Assembly (NCBI GenBank): GCA_017515945.1
Contig: JAFWDX010000121.1
Location: forward strand, 1 to 6,587
From: Blautia sp.
GTDB lineage: Bacteria > Bacillota > Clostridia > Lachnospirales > Lachnospiraceae
Direction: 5' to 3'
DNA: 6,587 nt
In this document: positions 1-5,648 of the stretch, in pieces
Numbering within the stretch: the stretch's first letter is position 1
How the letters are laid out: the number at the start of each line of letters is the position of its first letter
The notes under the pieces: generated by a model
What the model was told of the DNA's origin: nothing
Database searches by the model: none
What the model saw: the letters and a program-made list of their open reading frames with translations, nothing else
Made by a program: the position numbers and the translations under genes

Positions 1-154
1 CCCGGTGTGACCATCGTCCAAAAAAATGCACGAGACCAGGCCGCATGGCTCTCTTGGAACGCGGGCTAAGAGGCTGTCGTCTATGGCCGAATAGCCCGCG
101 TTCTTAGAGAGCCAGCGGAAAGGGCTCGGGCGTGTTTTTAGTGGTCACACCGGG
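1..154 (+). ncRNA. ssrS: Long bubble-containing hairpin RNA, probable 6S RNA (possibly cut at left edge)
   Basis: Bases 1-13 pair perfectly with 142-154, forming a closing stem. Further in, 20-24 pairs with 135-139, 26-29 with 130-133 and 31-34 with 125-128. An open bubble follows (35-40 against 119-124), then 41-44 pairs with 115-118 and 46-68 pairs with 92-114 with one mismatch. The apical part 69-91 can form a small hairpin (72-75 with 85-88). Closing stem, central purine-rich bubble and long terminal stem are the layout of 6S RNA, which binds sigma-A RNA polymerase by mimicking an open promoter. Pairs 56/104, 27/132 and 75/85 are G-U only if the + strand is transcribed, which fixes the orientation. 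Visible length is 154 nt against about 180-200 for the family, so the ends may lie slightly outside. Family assignment rests on architecture, not a covariance-model hit. Another structured RNA is possible. Confidence 0.55.
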
Positions 155-184
155 GGATCCATCCAGCGCTGCCTGCCGTGAAGG

Positions 185-222
185 GAGTCGAAGCCCGGCG
201 TCCGGTTCCCGTGACTCATTTT
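185..222 (+). terminator. Possible weak terminator-like hairpin after the 6S-like RNA
   Basis: GAGTC at 185-189 can pair with GACTC at 213-217. Inner pairs GAA/TTC (190-192 with 206-208) and CCGG/CCGG are also possible, and ATTTTAA follows. The stem is interrupted and the T run is only four bases, so this is a weak candidate for ending the upstream transcript. Confidence 0.22.
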
Positions 223-231
223 AAAGTCCGC

Positions 232-260
232 TTCCCTTTTCGGCCAAAAAGAGGTATAAT
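232..260 (+). promoter_or_regulatory. Promoter for murC
   Basis: A perfect -10 hexamer TATAAT lies at 255-260. The best-spaced -35 (17 bp, 232-237, TTCCCT) matches the consensus poorly, so the promoter may be modest or activator-assisted. Transcription would begin near 266-267, giving a leader of about 32 nt that carries the ribosome site GAAGGGAG (281-288) ten bases before the murC ATG. Confidence 0.6.
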
Positions 261-298
261 GGACACGCAATAACAAGAATGAAGGGAGATTCCCAGTC

Positions 299-1678
299 AT
301 GTACGAAATCGATTTGAGCACCCCTGCCGCAGTCCATTTTATCGGGATCGGCGGTATCAGCATGAGCGGACTGGCTCAGGTCCTGCTGGACAAAGGCTTT
401 GCCGTTTCCGGGTCGGACACCCGTCCTTCACTGCTGACACGCGCCCTTGAGGAAAAAGGCGCCGCTGTTTTTTACCCTCAGCGCGCGTCCAATCTCCCGG
501 ACCGGCTGGATGCCGTCATTTATACCGCCGCTATAAATCCCGAAAATCCCGAATATCAGGCAGCGCTTTCCCGAGGCGTACCCATGCTCACCCGGGCACA
601 GCTCCTTGGCCAGATCATGAAGGGATATGGCACATCCATCGCCGTTGCCGGGACCCATGGCAAGACGACCACGACCTCCATGCTCGCCCATATCCTGATG
701 GAAGCGCAATGTGATCCCACCATCAGTGTAGGCGGCATTCTTCCTTCCATCGGGGGCAATATACGTGTGGGCAAGTCCGACGTGTTCCTTACGGAGGCCT
801 GTGAATATACCAACAGCTTCCTCAGTTTTTTCCCGACGCTCGGGATCATCCTTAACATGGATGCGGATCACCTTGATTTCTTTAAGGATATCGATGACAT
901 CCGCCATTCTTTTGCACGCTTTGCCCATCTGCTTCCTCCGGAGGGCACACTGGTGATCAACGCAGACACGCCATGTCATGAACAGGTGACCGAAGGTCTG
1001 CCCTGCCATGTCGTCACCTACGGTCTTGACAACGAAGCAGACTATACAGCCTGTGATATCACCTGGGACAAATATGGCCACGCATCCTTTACCGTCCGTT
1101 TCCAGGGCAAAAAGATCGGCAGTTTTTATCTGAAAGTACCCGGCCTGCACAATGTATCAAATGCCCTGGCCGCGATTGCCGCGGCGCGGGTCATCGGTCT
1201 GGATACGGATGTGATCACGCGCGGCCTTGGCAGCTTTACCGGAACTCAGCGCCGCTTTGAATACAAGGGCCAGATCGGTGAGGTCACGATCATCGACGAT
1301 TATGCACATCATCCGACAGAGATCGCCGCGACCCTCAGGGCAGCCGCCGTATATCCGCACCGCAGACTGTGGTGTGTTTTCCAGCCCCACACCTACACCC
1401 GCACCAAAGCACTGCTGGACGAATTCGCGCAGGCACTGAGCGCCGCCGATGAAGTGGTCCTGGCGGACATATACGCCGCCCGGGAGCACAATGACATAGG
1501 GATCACCTCTGAGGATCTCAAAGTCCGGATTGAAGAGCGCGGGACTTCCTGTGCATACTTCCCGACCTTCGATGAGATCGAGCAGTATCTTCTCTCCCGC
1601 GCTCAGCCGGGAGATGTGATCCTGACCATGGGCGCCGGAGATGTGGTAAAAGTCGGAGAGCATATTCTCGGATTATGA
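299..1678 (+). CDS. murC: UDP-N-acetylmuramate--L-alanine ligase MurC
   Basis: Cytoplasmic enzyme that joins L-alanine to UDP-MurNAc with ATP, the first amino-acid addition in peptidoglycan stem-peptide synthesis. The 459-residue product has the normal family length. The N-terminal nucleotide-binding fold carries GIGGISMSG (residues 16-24). The central ATPase domain has the P-loop GTHGKTTTT (118-126), the EACEY motif (166-170) and NMDADHLD (186-193). PGLHNVSNAL (281-290) marks the Mur-ligase core, and the C-terminal domain has RRFEYKG followed by DDYAHHPTEI (333-342), characteristic of MurC rather than MurD/E/F. All key motifs look intact. The ATG is preceded by GAAGGGAG at 281-288. It has its own TATAAT promoter and is followed within a few bases by a large hairpin, so it is probably transcribed alone rather than with a mur cluster. 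Confidence 0.97.
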   Translation: MYEIDLSTPAAVHFIGIGGISMSGLAQVLLDKGFAVSGSDTRPSLLTRALEEKGAAVFYPQRASNLPDRLDAVIYTAAINPENPEYQAALSRGVPMLTRAQLLGQIMKGYGTSIAVAGTHGKTTTTSMLAHILMEAQCDPTISVGGILPSIGGNIRVGKSDVFLTEACEYTNSFLSFFPTLGIILNMDADHLDFFKDIDDIRHSFARFAHLLPPEGTLVINADTPCHEQVTEGLPCHVVTYGLDNEADYTACDITWDKYGHASFTVRFQGKKIGSFYLKVPGLHNVSNALAAIAAARVIGLDTDVITRGLGSFTGTQRRFEYKGQIGEVTIIDDYAHHPTEIAATLRAAAVYPHRRLWCVFQPHTYTRTKALLDEFAQALSAADEVVLADIYAAREHNDIGITSEDLKVRIEERGTSCAYFPTFDEIEQYLLSRAQPGDVILTMGAGDVVKVGEHILGL

Positions 1679-1680
1679 CC

Positions 1681-1751
1681 GGAACACAAAGGGCCGCAAG
1701 GGGCACACAAGGGGACGGTCCCTTGTGCGCCCCTTGCAGCCCTTTGTGTTC
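1681..1751. repeat. Large near-perfect palindrome with GGGGACGGT core (REP-like element)
   Basis: Bases 1682-1713 pair with 1720-1751, about 32 bp with only two mismatches (1695/1738 and 1705/1728). The loop is roughly GACGGT. The arm consists of three related units of about ten bases, each with a C/ACAA-G(3-4) pattern (near 1686, 1696 and 1706). The innermost unit, CACAAGGG around GACGGT, carries the core shared with the palindrome at 5639-5723. It starts only three bases after the murC stop. No T tract follows, so it is not a classical intrinsic terminator, though so strong a hairpin could slow polymerase or protect the murC mRNA 3' end. I infer a dispersed REP-like element. Confidence 0.75.
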
Positions 1752-1755
1752 TCTT

Positions 1756-1786
1756 CCGACAAAAAAATACTTTTACCGACAAAAAA
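1756..1786 (+). repeat. Two direct copies of CCGACAAAAAA, 20 bp apart
   Basis: CCGACAAAAAA occurs at 1756-1766 and again at 1776-1786, so the copies are two helical turns apart. They lie in an A/T-rich patch at the left side of the DnaA-box region. They could be protein-binding sites or merely a short local duplication; no known factor is assigned. Confidence 0.4.
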
Positions 1787-1813
1787 CCCCTGATTTTCCG
1801 CACTTTGCGTTAC

Positions 1814-1957
1814 TTGTCCACACTTTCCACAGTCTGTCCGCCTTCCGGTTTCCCTTATGCACATAAGCTGAAAAAAACGGCAGACCGCGCATTTCATCCG
1901 GTTTTTCCCCGTTTTCCCCACTTTCCCCACAAAGATCATGTGGATAACTGTGGAAAA
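1814..1957. promoter_or_regulatory. Cluster of DnaA-box-like 9-mers
   Basis: Five sites resemble the DnaA box TTATCCACA. TTGTCCACA (1814-1822, one mismatch) is directly followed by CTTTCCACA (1823-1831, two mismatches). TTATGCACA is at 1855-1863 (one mismatch, allowed by TTWTNCACA). On the minus strand, TGTGGATAA at 1939-1947 is the exact complement of a perfect box, and TGTGGAAAA at 1949-1957 fits TTWTNCACA. The last two are ten bases apart, one helical turn, and end nine bases before the -35 of the downstream promoter. Such spacing suits cooperative DnaA binding. The neighbouring operon encodes helicase-loading proteins, which makes regulation by DnaA plausible. A titration cluster or, less likely, an origin is an alternative. 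Confidence 0.7.
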
Positions 1958-1965
1958 AGTGTCTA

Positions 1966-1994
1966 TTCTCATCATCATTCGATTGTGCTATAAT
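1966..1994 (+). promoter_or_regulatory. Extended -10 promoter for the DnaD/helicase-loader operon
   Basis: A perfect TATAAT at 1989-1994 is preceded directly by TGC (1986-1988), the extended -10 element. TTCTCA at 1966-1971 matches four of six -35 positions with a 17-bp spacer. The start point would be near 2000, giving a leader of about 200 nt. The DnaA-like boxes at 1939-1957 sit immediately upstream, in the position of an activator or a repressor that touches RNA polymerase. Confidence 0.7.
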
Positions 1995-2028
1995 TCTTCT
2001 CACGAAGCGCGGCTTCCCGCCTTTTACT

Positions 2029-2061
2029 CGCGCGATCAAAAAATACCTGATTTTCCGCGCG
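2029..2061 (+). other. Hairpin in the leader of the DnaD operon
   Basis: CGCGCG (2029-2034) pairs with CGCGCG (2056-2061) and ATCA (2035-2038) with TGAT (2048-2051), leaving a four-base bulge. It lies early in the predicted leader. No riboswitch class is recognised and there is no T tract. The remainder of the leader to 2198 holds no gene I can support. Confidence 0.35.
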
Positions 2062-2115
2062 GCATATGCAGAGGCTCTGGATACACAGGATCAAAGCAAC
2101 TGTGAAGGAGTTTGC

Positions 2116-2129
2116 GACTGAACAGTTAC
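2116..2129 (+). repeat. 14-bp inverted repeat, left copy (flanks the DnaD gene)
   Basis: GACTGAACAGTTAC here is the exact reverse complement of 3313-3326. Its inner ten bases are nearly self-palindromic (ACTG-AA-CAGT). The copies lie 70 bases before the start codon and 8 bases after the stop codon of the DnaD-domain gene. Confidence 0.6.
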
Positions 2130-2185
2130 GAATCAAAGATTTCCAGGTATCAAGGCCTTCTTGTTTAGAGGGAAGTGACTCGTAC

Positions 2186-2192
2186 AGAGGGA
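2186..2192 (+). promoter_or_regulatory. Ribosome binding site deciding the DnaD-protein start
   Basis: AGAGGGA ends six bases before the ATG at 2199. A second copy of AGAGGGAA at 2167-2174 directly abuts an in-frame GTG at 2175, which is too close for normal initiation. The ATG is therefore preferred. Confidence 0.6.
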
Positions 2193-2198
2193 ACGATC

Positions 2199-3305
2199 AT
2201 GAGTAAGATTTATCTGCAAAGTGTTTTTCAACCGGACGCGATCCTGCTGTCCAGCCAGTTTATCGACAAATATATGCCCCGTGCAAACGGCGAGTTTGTC
2301 AAAGTTTACATATATCTGCTCCGCTGCCTGTCCGACAGGAATATGGAGCCCGCACCGGGCAAGATCGCTGACCGCCTCCTCTGTACAGAGGGGGATATTT
2401 TGCGCGCTCTGCGTTATTGGGAGTCGGAGGGACTGCTGTCCCTGAGGTTTTCCCCGGAGGGTGAGCTTCAAGAGATCGATCTTTGCCAGTCCGGACGCGC
2501 ACAGGCAGCTGAACGTCCTGCGCCTGCAGCGCCTGCTGCGCAGACGGGTATGATCAGTCCCGCTTCCTCCGCTCCTGATACGCGGGCCCAGGGGGAACAG
2601 AGAACCGGACGCAGTATCGAAGAGTCCACGCTCACGCCGGACAGGGCAAAGGAGCTCAAAAACAACGAAGAGATTGCCCAGCTTCTTTACGTTGCCGAGC
2701 AGTATCTTGGCAAGACCCTGTCTTCGACAGAGACACGGCGGCTCCTGTTTTTATACGACGATCTCGGCATGAAACCGGATCTCATCGACTACCTGATCGA
2801 ATACTGTGTAGAGCACGGACATGGAAACATGCGCTACATCGAATCCGTAGCACGGTCCTGGACACAGGACGGGATCACTACGGTGAGCATGGCCCGCGCC
2901 CGCACTGCTGCAGGTAAAAAAGACTACTACGCCATCCTTGGCGCCATGGGCATCACCGGACGTGCCGCCGTCGAGAGCGAAACCCGCCTGATGGATGTCT
3001 GGCTCGGAGAGTATGGGTTTTCCATGGAAGTGATCCGGGAAGCCTGCAGCCGTACTGTTCTTCAGACAGGTCAGGCCAGCTTTCCATACGCGGACAGGAT
3101 CCTGTCGGACTGGTTTGCCAAGGGAGTCAAAAACCTGGATGACATAAAGACACTGGATGCGGCACATCAGGTCAAACGCCGTGAAAAAGCCGGGCGCAGC
3201 GTGATGCGTGTTCCTTCCCAGACTCCTGTACAGACCCGTTTTCACAATTTTACGCAGAGGGAGAATGACTATCACGAATATGAAAAACTCCTTCTGAATC
3301 AGTAG
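2199..3305 (+). CDS. DnaD-domain replication initiation protein (two tandem DnaD domains)
   Basis: Probable primosome protein acting between DnaA and the helicase loader at the origin, by analogy with Bacillus DnaD/DnaB. The 368-residue product opens with a winged-helix-like segment (about residues 20-90, containing NGEFVKVYIYLLR). A low-complexity Ala/Pro-rich linker follows (about 95-140). Two C-terminal DnaD domains come next. The first ends in YIESVARSW (213-221) and the second in YADRILSDW (297-305), both fitting the YxxxIxxxW DNA-binding signature (I or V in the middle). The C-terminal tail is basic and then acidic. An in-frame GTG 24 bases upstream would add eight residues but has a badly spaced ribosome site. 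It is the first gene after the DnaA-box promoter, and the helicase loader follows 90 bases later. Phage origin is possible for such domains, but the neighbours here are chromosomal. Confidence 0.9.
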   Translation: MSKIYLQSVFQPDAILLSSQFIDKYMPRANGEFVKVYIYLLRCLSDRNMEPAPGKIADRLLCTEGDILRALRYWESEGLLSLRFSPEGELQEIDLCQSGRAQAAERPAPAAPAAQTGMISPASSAPDTRAQGEQRTGRSIEESTLTPDRAKELKNNEEIAQLLYVAEQYLGKTLSSTETRRLLFLYDDLGMKPDLIDYLIEYCVEHGHGNMRYIESVARSWTQDGITTVSMARARTAAGKKDYYAILGAMGITGRAAVESETRLMDVWLGEYGFSMEVIREACSRTVLQTGQASFPYADRILSDWFAKGVKNLDDIKTLDAAHQVKRREKAGRSVMRVPSQTPVQTRFHNFTQRENDYHEYEKLLLNQ

Positions 3306-3312
3306 CAACGGG

Positions 3313-3326
3313 GTAACTGTTCAGTC
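3313..3326 (-). repeat. 14-bp inverted repeat, right copy (flanks the DnaD gene)
   Basis: GTAACTGTTCAGTC is the exact reverse complement of 2116-2129. It begins eight bases after the DnaD-protein stop and directly precedes the hairpin at 3329-3351. In RNA the two copies could pair and loop out the whole coding region, though at this distance that is speculative. Confidence 0.6.
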
Positions 3327-3328
3327 AG

Positions 3329-3351
3329 CACCTCGCATTTACTGCGAGGTG
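3329..3351 (+). other. Stable small hairpin between the DnaD and helicase-loader genes
   Basis: CACCTCGCA (3329-3337) pairs perfectly over nine bases with TGCGAGGTG (3343-3351) around a five-base loop. No T tract follows, so it is unlikely to terminate. It may be an mRNA-stability or processing element, or part of a dispersed repeat that includes the adjacent 14-mer. Confidence 0.55.
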
Positions 3352-3381
3352 GGTGGAACAAAAGCTCAATAGCCAAGGCAT

Positions 3382-3388
3382 AAGGAGG
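3382..3388 (+). promoter_or_regulatory. Strong ribosome binding site for the TTG-start helicase loader
   Basis: AAGGAGG is a full anti-Shine-Dalgarno match and ends seven bases before the TTG at 3396. No ATG or GTG lies at a suitable distance, so the rare TTG start is well supported. Confidence 0.75.
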
Positions 3389-3395
3389 TCCTGTT

Positions 3396-4382
3396 TTGTC
3401 TCTGCAAAACTATCAATATGACGCCATCATGCGTGAATACAGCCGCCGGCAGGCGAGAAACCAGCGGATCCTGACCGGGCGCAGGGCAGAGATCGCCGCC
3501 CGTATTCCAAGAGCCGCAGAGATCGACCGCGAGGTTGCCTCCCTCGGTGCCTCCCGGCTGCGCGCCATGTTCTCCGGCAAAGCCGCCGGGATCGGCACGC
3601 TCGCTCAGGAGATCGCGCAGCTCACACGGGAACGGGAGGAGTTGCTCACGCAGGCCGGTTATCCGCCTGACTATCTCAGGACGCCCTGTACCTGTGCCCG
3701 TTGCCAGGACACCGGTTATATTGACCATGAAAAATGCACGTGCTTTCGCAGCGCGGAGCTCTCGCTCCTTTACTCACAGTCCAACCTTGGTCCCGTACTG
3801 GAAACAGAGAATTTCAACCGGTTTTCCCTGGATTATTATCCTGAGGACATGATCCTTGAGTCCACCGGTCTTACTGCGCGGCAGACCGCAAAAAAGGCAC
3901 TGGAGAGTGCCCGCCGTTTTGTCCGGGACTTTGACAGCACCTTTGAAAATATGTTTTTATTCGGCGATACAGGTGTGGGAAAGACCTTTCTCTCTCACTG
4001 TATCGCAGGTGAACTGCTTGCCACAGCCCATCTGGTCCTGTATTTTTCCGCCCAGGAGCTTTTTGACCGCCTGGCCGGCTATACATTCAACAGAGAAGAG
4101 ACACAGGGAAACCTGTCGGATATCCTGGACTGCGACATGCTGATCATTGATGATATCGGCACCGAGCTTACCAACAGTTTTGTGACTTCTTCCCTTTTTT
4201 TATGCGTAAATGAAAGGCTGCTGCGCCGGAAATCCACCTTGATCTCCACCAACCTCAGTCTGGAGGATTTTTCAAGAACCTATTCCGAACGCACCTTTTC
4301 CAGGATCGCAGGCAATTATCAGCTCATCAAGCTGATCGGCCGGGACATTCGTATTCAAAAGGTATTAAGGAATCAACTGTAA
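3396..4382 (+). CDS. DnaI/DnaC-like AAA+ helicase loader
   Basis: ATP-binding protein expected to load the replicative DnaB-type helicase onto origin DNA, working with DnaA and the DnaD-domain protein. The 328-residue product has a coiled N-terminal half (about 1-90), as expected for helicase binding. A Cys cluster follows: C98, C100, C103, C114 and C116 around DTGY, resembling the zinc-binding region of Bacillus DnaI. The AAA+ domain has Walker A GDTGVGKT (190-197), Walker B LIIDDIG (249-255), sensor-1 STN (284-286) and an arginine-rich YSERTFSRI segment (296-304) suited to an arginine finger. Translation starts at TTG behind a perfect AAGGAGG, which may tune the yield. IstB-type transposition helpers share this fold, but no transposase is nearby and the DnaD neighbour supports a replication role. 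Confidence 0.9.
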   Translation: MSLQNYQYDAIMREYSRRQARNQRILTGRRAEIAARIPRAAEIDREVASLGASRLRAMFSGKAAGIGTLAQEIAQLTREREELLTQAGYPPDYLRTPCTCARCQDTGYIDHEKCTCFRSAELSLLYSQSNLGPVLETENFNRFSLDYYPEDMILESTGLTARQTAKKALESARRFVRDFDSTFENMFLFGDTGVGKTFLSHCIAGELLATAHLVLYFSAQELFDRLAGYTFNREETQGNLSDILDCDMLIIDDIGTELTNSFVTSSLFLCVNERLLRRKSTLISTNLSLEDFSRTYSERTFSRIAGNYQLIKLIGRDIRIQKVLRNQL

Positions 4383-4439
4383 ATGGAACAGGTTATTCAG
4401 GATAGTTATTATTCCATTTATTTCATCGCACCAGTATAA
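4383..4439 (+). other. Tiny 18-codon reading frame abutting the loader stop
   Basis: An ATG at 4383 directly follows the loader stop codon (TAAATG) and opens an 18-codon frame ending with TAA at 4437-4439. AAGGA at 4367-4371 is eleven bases upstream, a marginal ribosome site. It ends 21 bases before the prs ATG, so it could couple translation into prs. No family is recognised, and it may be chance. Confidence 0.2.
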
Positions 4440-4460
4440 ACATGAAAGGAGCTTTCGGCT

Positions 4461-5648
4461 ATGGCACAGATCGCAGTGAAGGACATGTCCACCTTACCTT
4501 ACGGCAGACTGGGACTGATCTCCCTGGAGGGCAGCAGTGACCTGGGAAGAATGGTGGACCAGTGGCTTGTCAAATGGCGGCGTGAAAGGGAATACCCCCT
4601 GATCGACACCTTCGAACTCGAGGGATACCGCAGAGACTCCTTCCAGATCAAGGTCAAAACCCCCCGTTTCGGAACCGGTGAAGCCAAGTGCGAGATCACT
4701 GAGTCTGTCCGCGGAGACGATATTTACATCCTGGTCGATGTCTGCAATTATTCTCTGACCTACCAGATCGGCCCCTATGTCAATCTGATGTCTCCGGACG
4801 ATCATTTTCAGGATCTCAAACGCGTCATCGGCGCCATCGGCGGCAAGGCCCGCCGCGTCAACGTCATCATGCCCTATCTGTATGAAGGCCGTCAGGACAA
4901 GCGTTCCGGCCGTGAGTCCCTTGACTGTGCCACCGCGCTTCATGAGCTCATCAACATGGGGGTGGAAAATATCATCACCTTTGATGCCCATGATACACGG
5001 ATCCAGAATGCGACACCGCTCCACGGCTTCGAGACCGTACATCCTTCCTATCAGTTCATAAAAGCTCTGCTGGGAAATGTCCAGGGCCTGAAGATCAATA
5101 ATGAACATTTCATGATCATCTCGCCTGATGAGAGCGGTATGCACAGAGCCATTTACCTGGCCAATATCCTGGGTGTGGACATGGGCATGTTCTACCGCAG
5201 GCTGGACTACAGCCAGGTAGAAGAAAACGGACGCCATCCCATAGCCGCCTTTGAGTTTCTCGGACCCAGCCTGGCAGGCAAGGATGTCATGATCGTGGAC
5301 GACATGATCTCCTCCGGGAATACCATTCTGGAAATCGCCGAAATGCTCAAACAAAAGGGAGCAAACCGGATCTTCCTGTGCTGCACCTTCGGCCTCTTCA
5401 CCGACGGCCTTGAAAAATTCGACCAGGCTTACAGCGCCGGGATCTTCGACCGTCTGCTGACCACCAACCTCATTTATCAGATGCCGGAACTGCAGCAGAA
5501 ACCATATTACATTTCCGCGGATGTGAGCAAATATATTGCACTGATCATCGACACACTCAACCGCGATCTGTCTGTCAGCGGGCTTCTCAACCCGGTTGAC
5601 AGGATCAATAAGGCTGTCAGTAGCTATAATGCGCTGCAGGAAGTGTAA
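4461..5648 (+). CDS. prs: Ribose-phosphate pyrophosphokinase (PRPP synthetase), long divergent form
   Basis: Makes PRPP from ribose 5-phosphate and ATP for purine, pyrimidine, histidine, tryptophan and NAD synthesis. The start is an ATG nine bases after AAAGGAG (4445-4451). Family marks in order are ITESVRGDDIYIL (79-91), the flexible catalytic loop PYLYEGRQDKRSGRESL (138-154), FDAHDTRIQN (174-183, His177 in the catalytic histidine position), the pyrophosphate loop SPDESGMHRA (221-230) and the ribose-phosphate loop VDDMISSGNT (279-288). At 395 residues it is about 80 longer than the usual 315. The extra sequence lies in the N-terminal region before ESVRG and in a C-terminal tail after about residue 350. 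The ribose-phosphate loop differs from the usual DDMIDTAGT, and the catalytic loop has extra residues. It lies 78 bases after the helicase loader, probably in the same transcript. Confidence 0.93.
   Translation: MAQIAVKDMSTLPYGRLGLISLEGSSDLGRMVDQWLVKWRREREYPLIDTFELEGYRRDSFQIKVKTPRFGTGEAKCEITESVRGDDIYILVDVCNYSLTYQIGPYVNLMSPDDHFQDLKRVIGAIGGKARRVNVIMPYLYEGRQDKRSGRESLDCATALHELINMGVENIITFDAHDTRIQNATPLHGFETVHPSYQFIKALLGNVQGLKINNEHFMIISPDESGMHRAIYLANILGVDMGMFYRRLDYSQVEENGRHPIAAFEFLGPSLAGKDVMIVDDMISSGNTILEIAEMLKQKGANRIFLCCTFGLFTDGLEKFDQAYSAGIFDRLLTTNLIYQMPELQQKPYYISADVSKYIALIIDTLNRDLSVSGLLNPVDRINKAVSSYNALQEV

Larger units (their letters stand above)
1781..2058 (+). repeat. Direct repeat CCTGATTTTCCGC bracketing the DnaA-box/promoter region
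   Basis: CCTGATTTTCCGC lies at 1789-1801 and 2046-2058. Each copy is preceded by six A residues (1781-1786 and 2038-2043), so the match is 21 positions with two mismatches. The copies bracket every DnaA-like box and the extended -10 promoter. This may be a remnant of a local duplication or a pair of binding sites. Confidence 0.5.

Noticed and set aside
181..217. tRNA or tmRNA T-arm on the minus strand (CTTCGACT between GGG and CCC)
   Set aside because: The loop is one base too long, the stem has only three pairs, and no acceptor stem or other arms can be found.
428..1150. Long minus-strand open frame inside murC (240 codons)
   Set aside because: It lies wholly within murC, whose motifs are intact. 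It is an antisense shadow with no recognisable domain.
1751..1800. Intrinsic terminator after murC
   Set aside because: The hairpin is very strong but followed by CTCTTCCGAC and then A-rich sequence, with no T tract on the + strand.
1968..1980. CATCATCAT triplets beside the DnaA boxes as a DnaA-trio and thus an origin of replication
   Set aside because: The triplets do not fit the 3'-GAT/AAT-5' trio register well, and they fall in the -35/spacer region of a good promoter. No dnaA or dnaN gene is near. A regulatory role for the boxes is simpler.
1673..2039. Short open frames on both strands in the murC-DnaD gap
   Set aside because: They run through the palindrome and DnaA-box region, have biased composition, and lack ribosome sites or family motifs.
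2112..2168. Leader peptide starting TTG at 2112 after GAAGGAG
   Set aside because: The ribosome site is only about one base from the TTG, and the better-spaced alternative would need a CTG start. The 18-codon frame also overlaps the 14-bp repeat, so support is too weak.
4412..4440. Separate promoter for prs with TATAAA at 4435-4440
   Set aside because: There is no acceptable -35, and the start point would fall on the prs ribosome site. Readthrough from the upstream operon is more likely.
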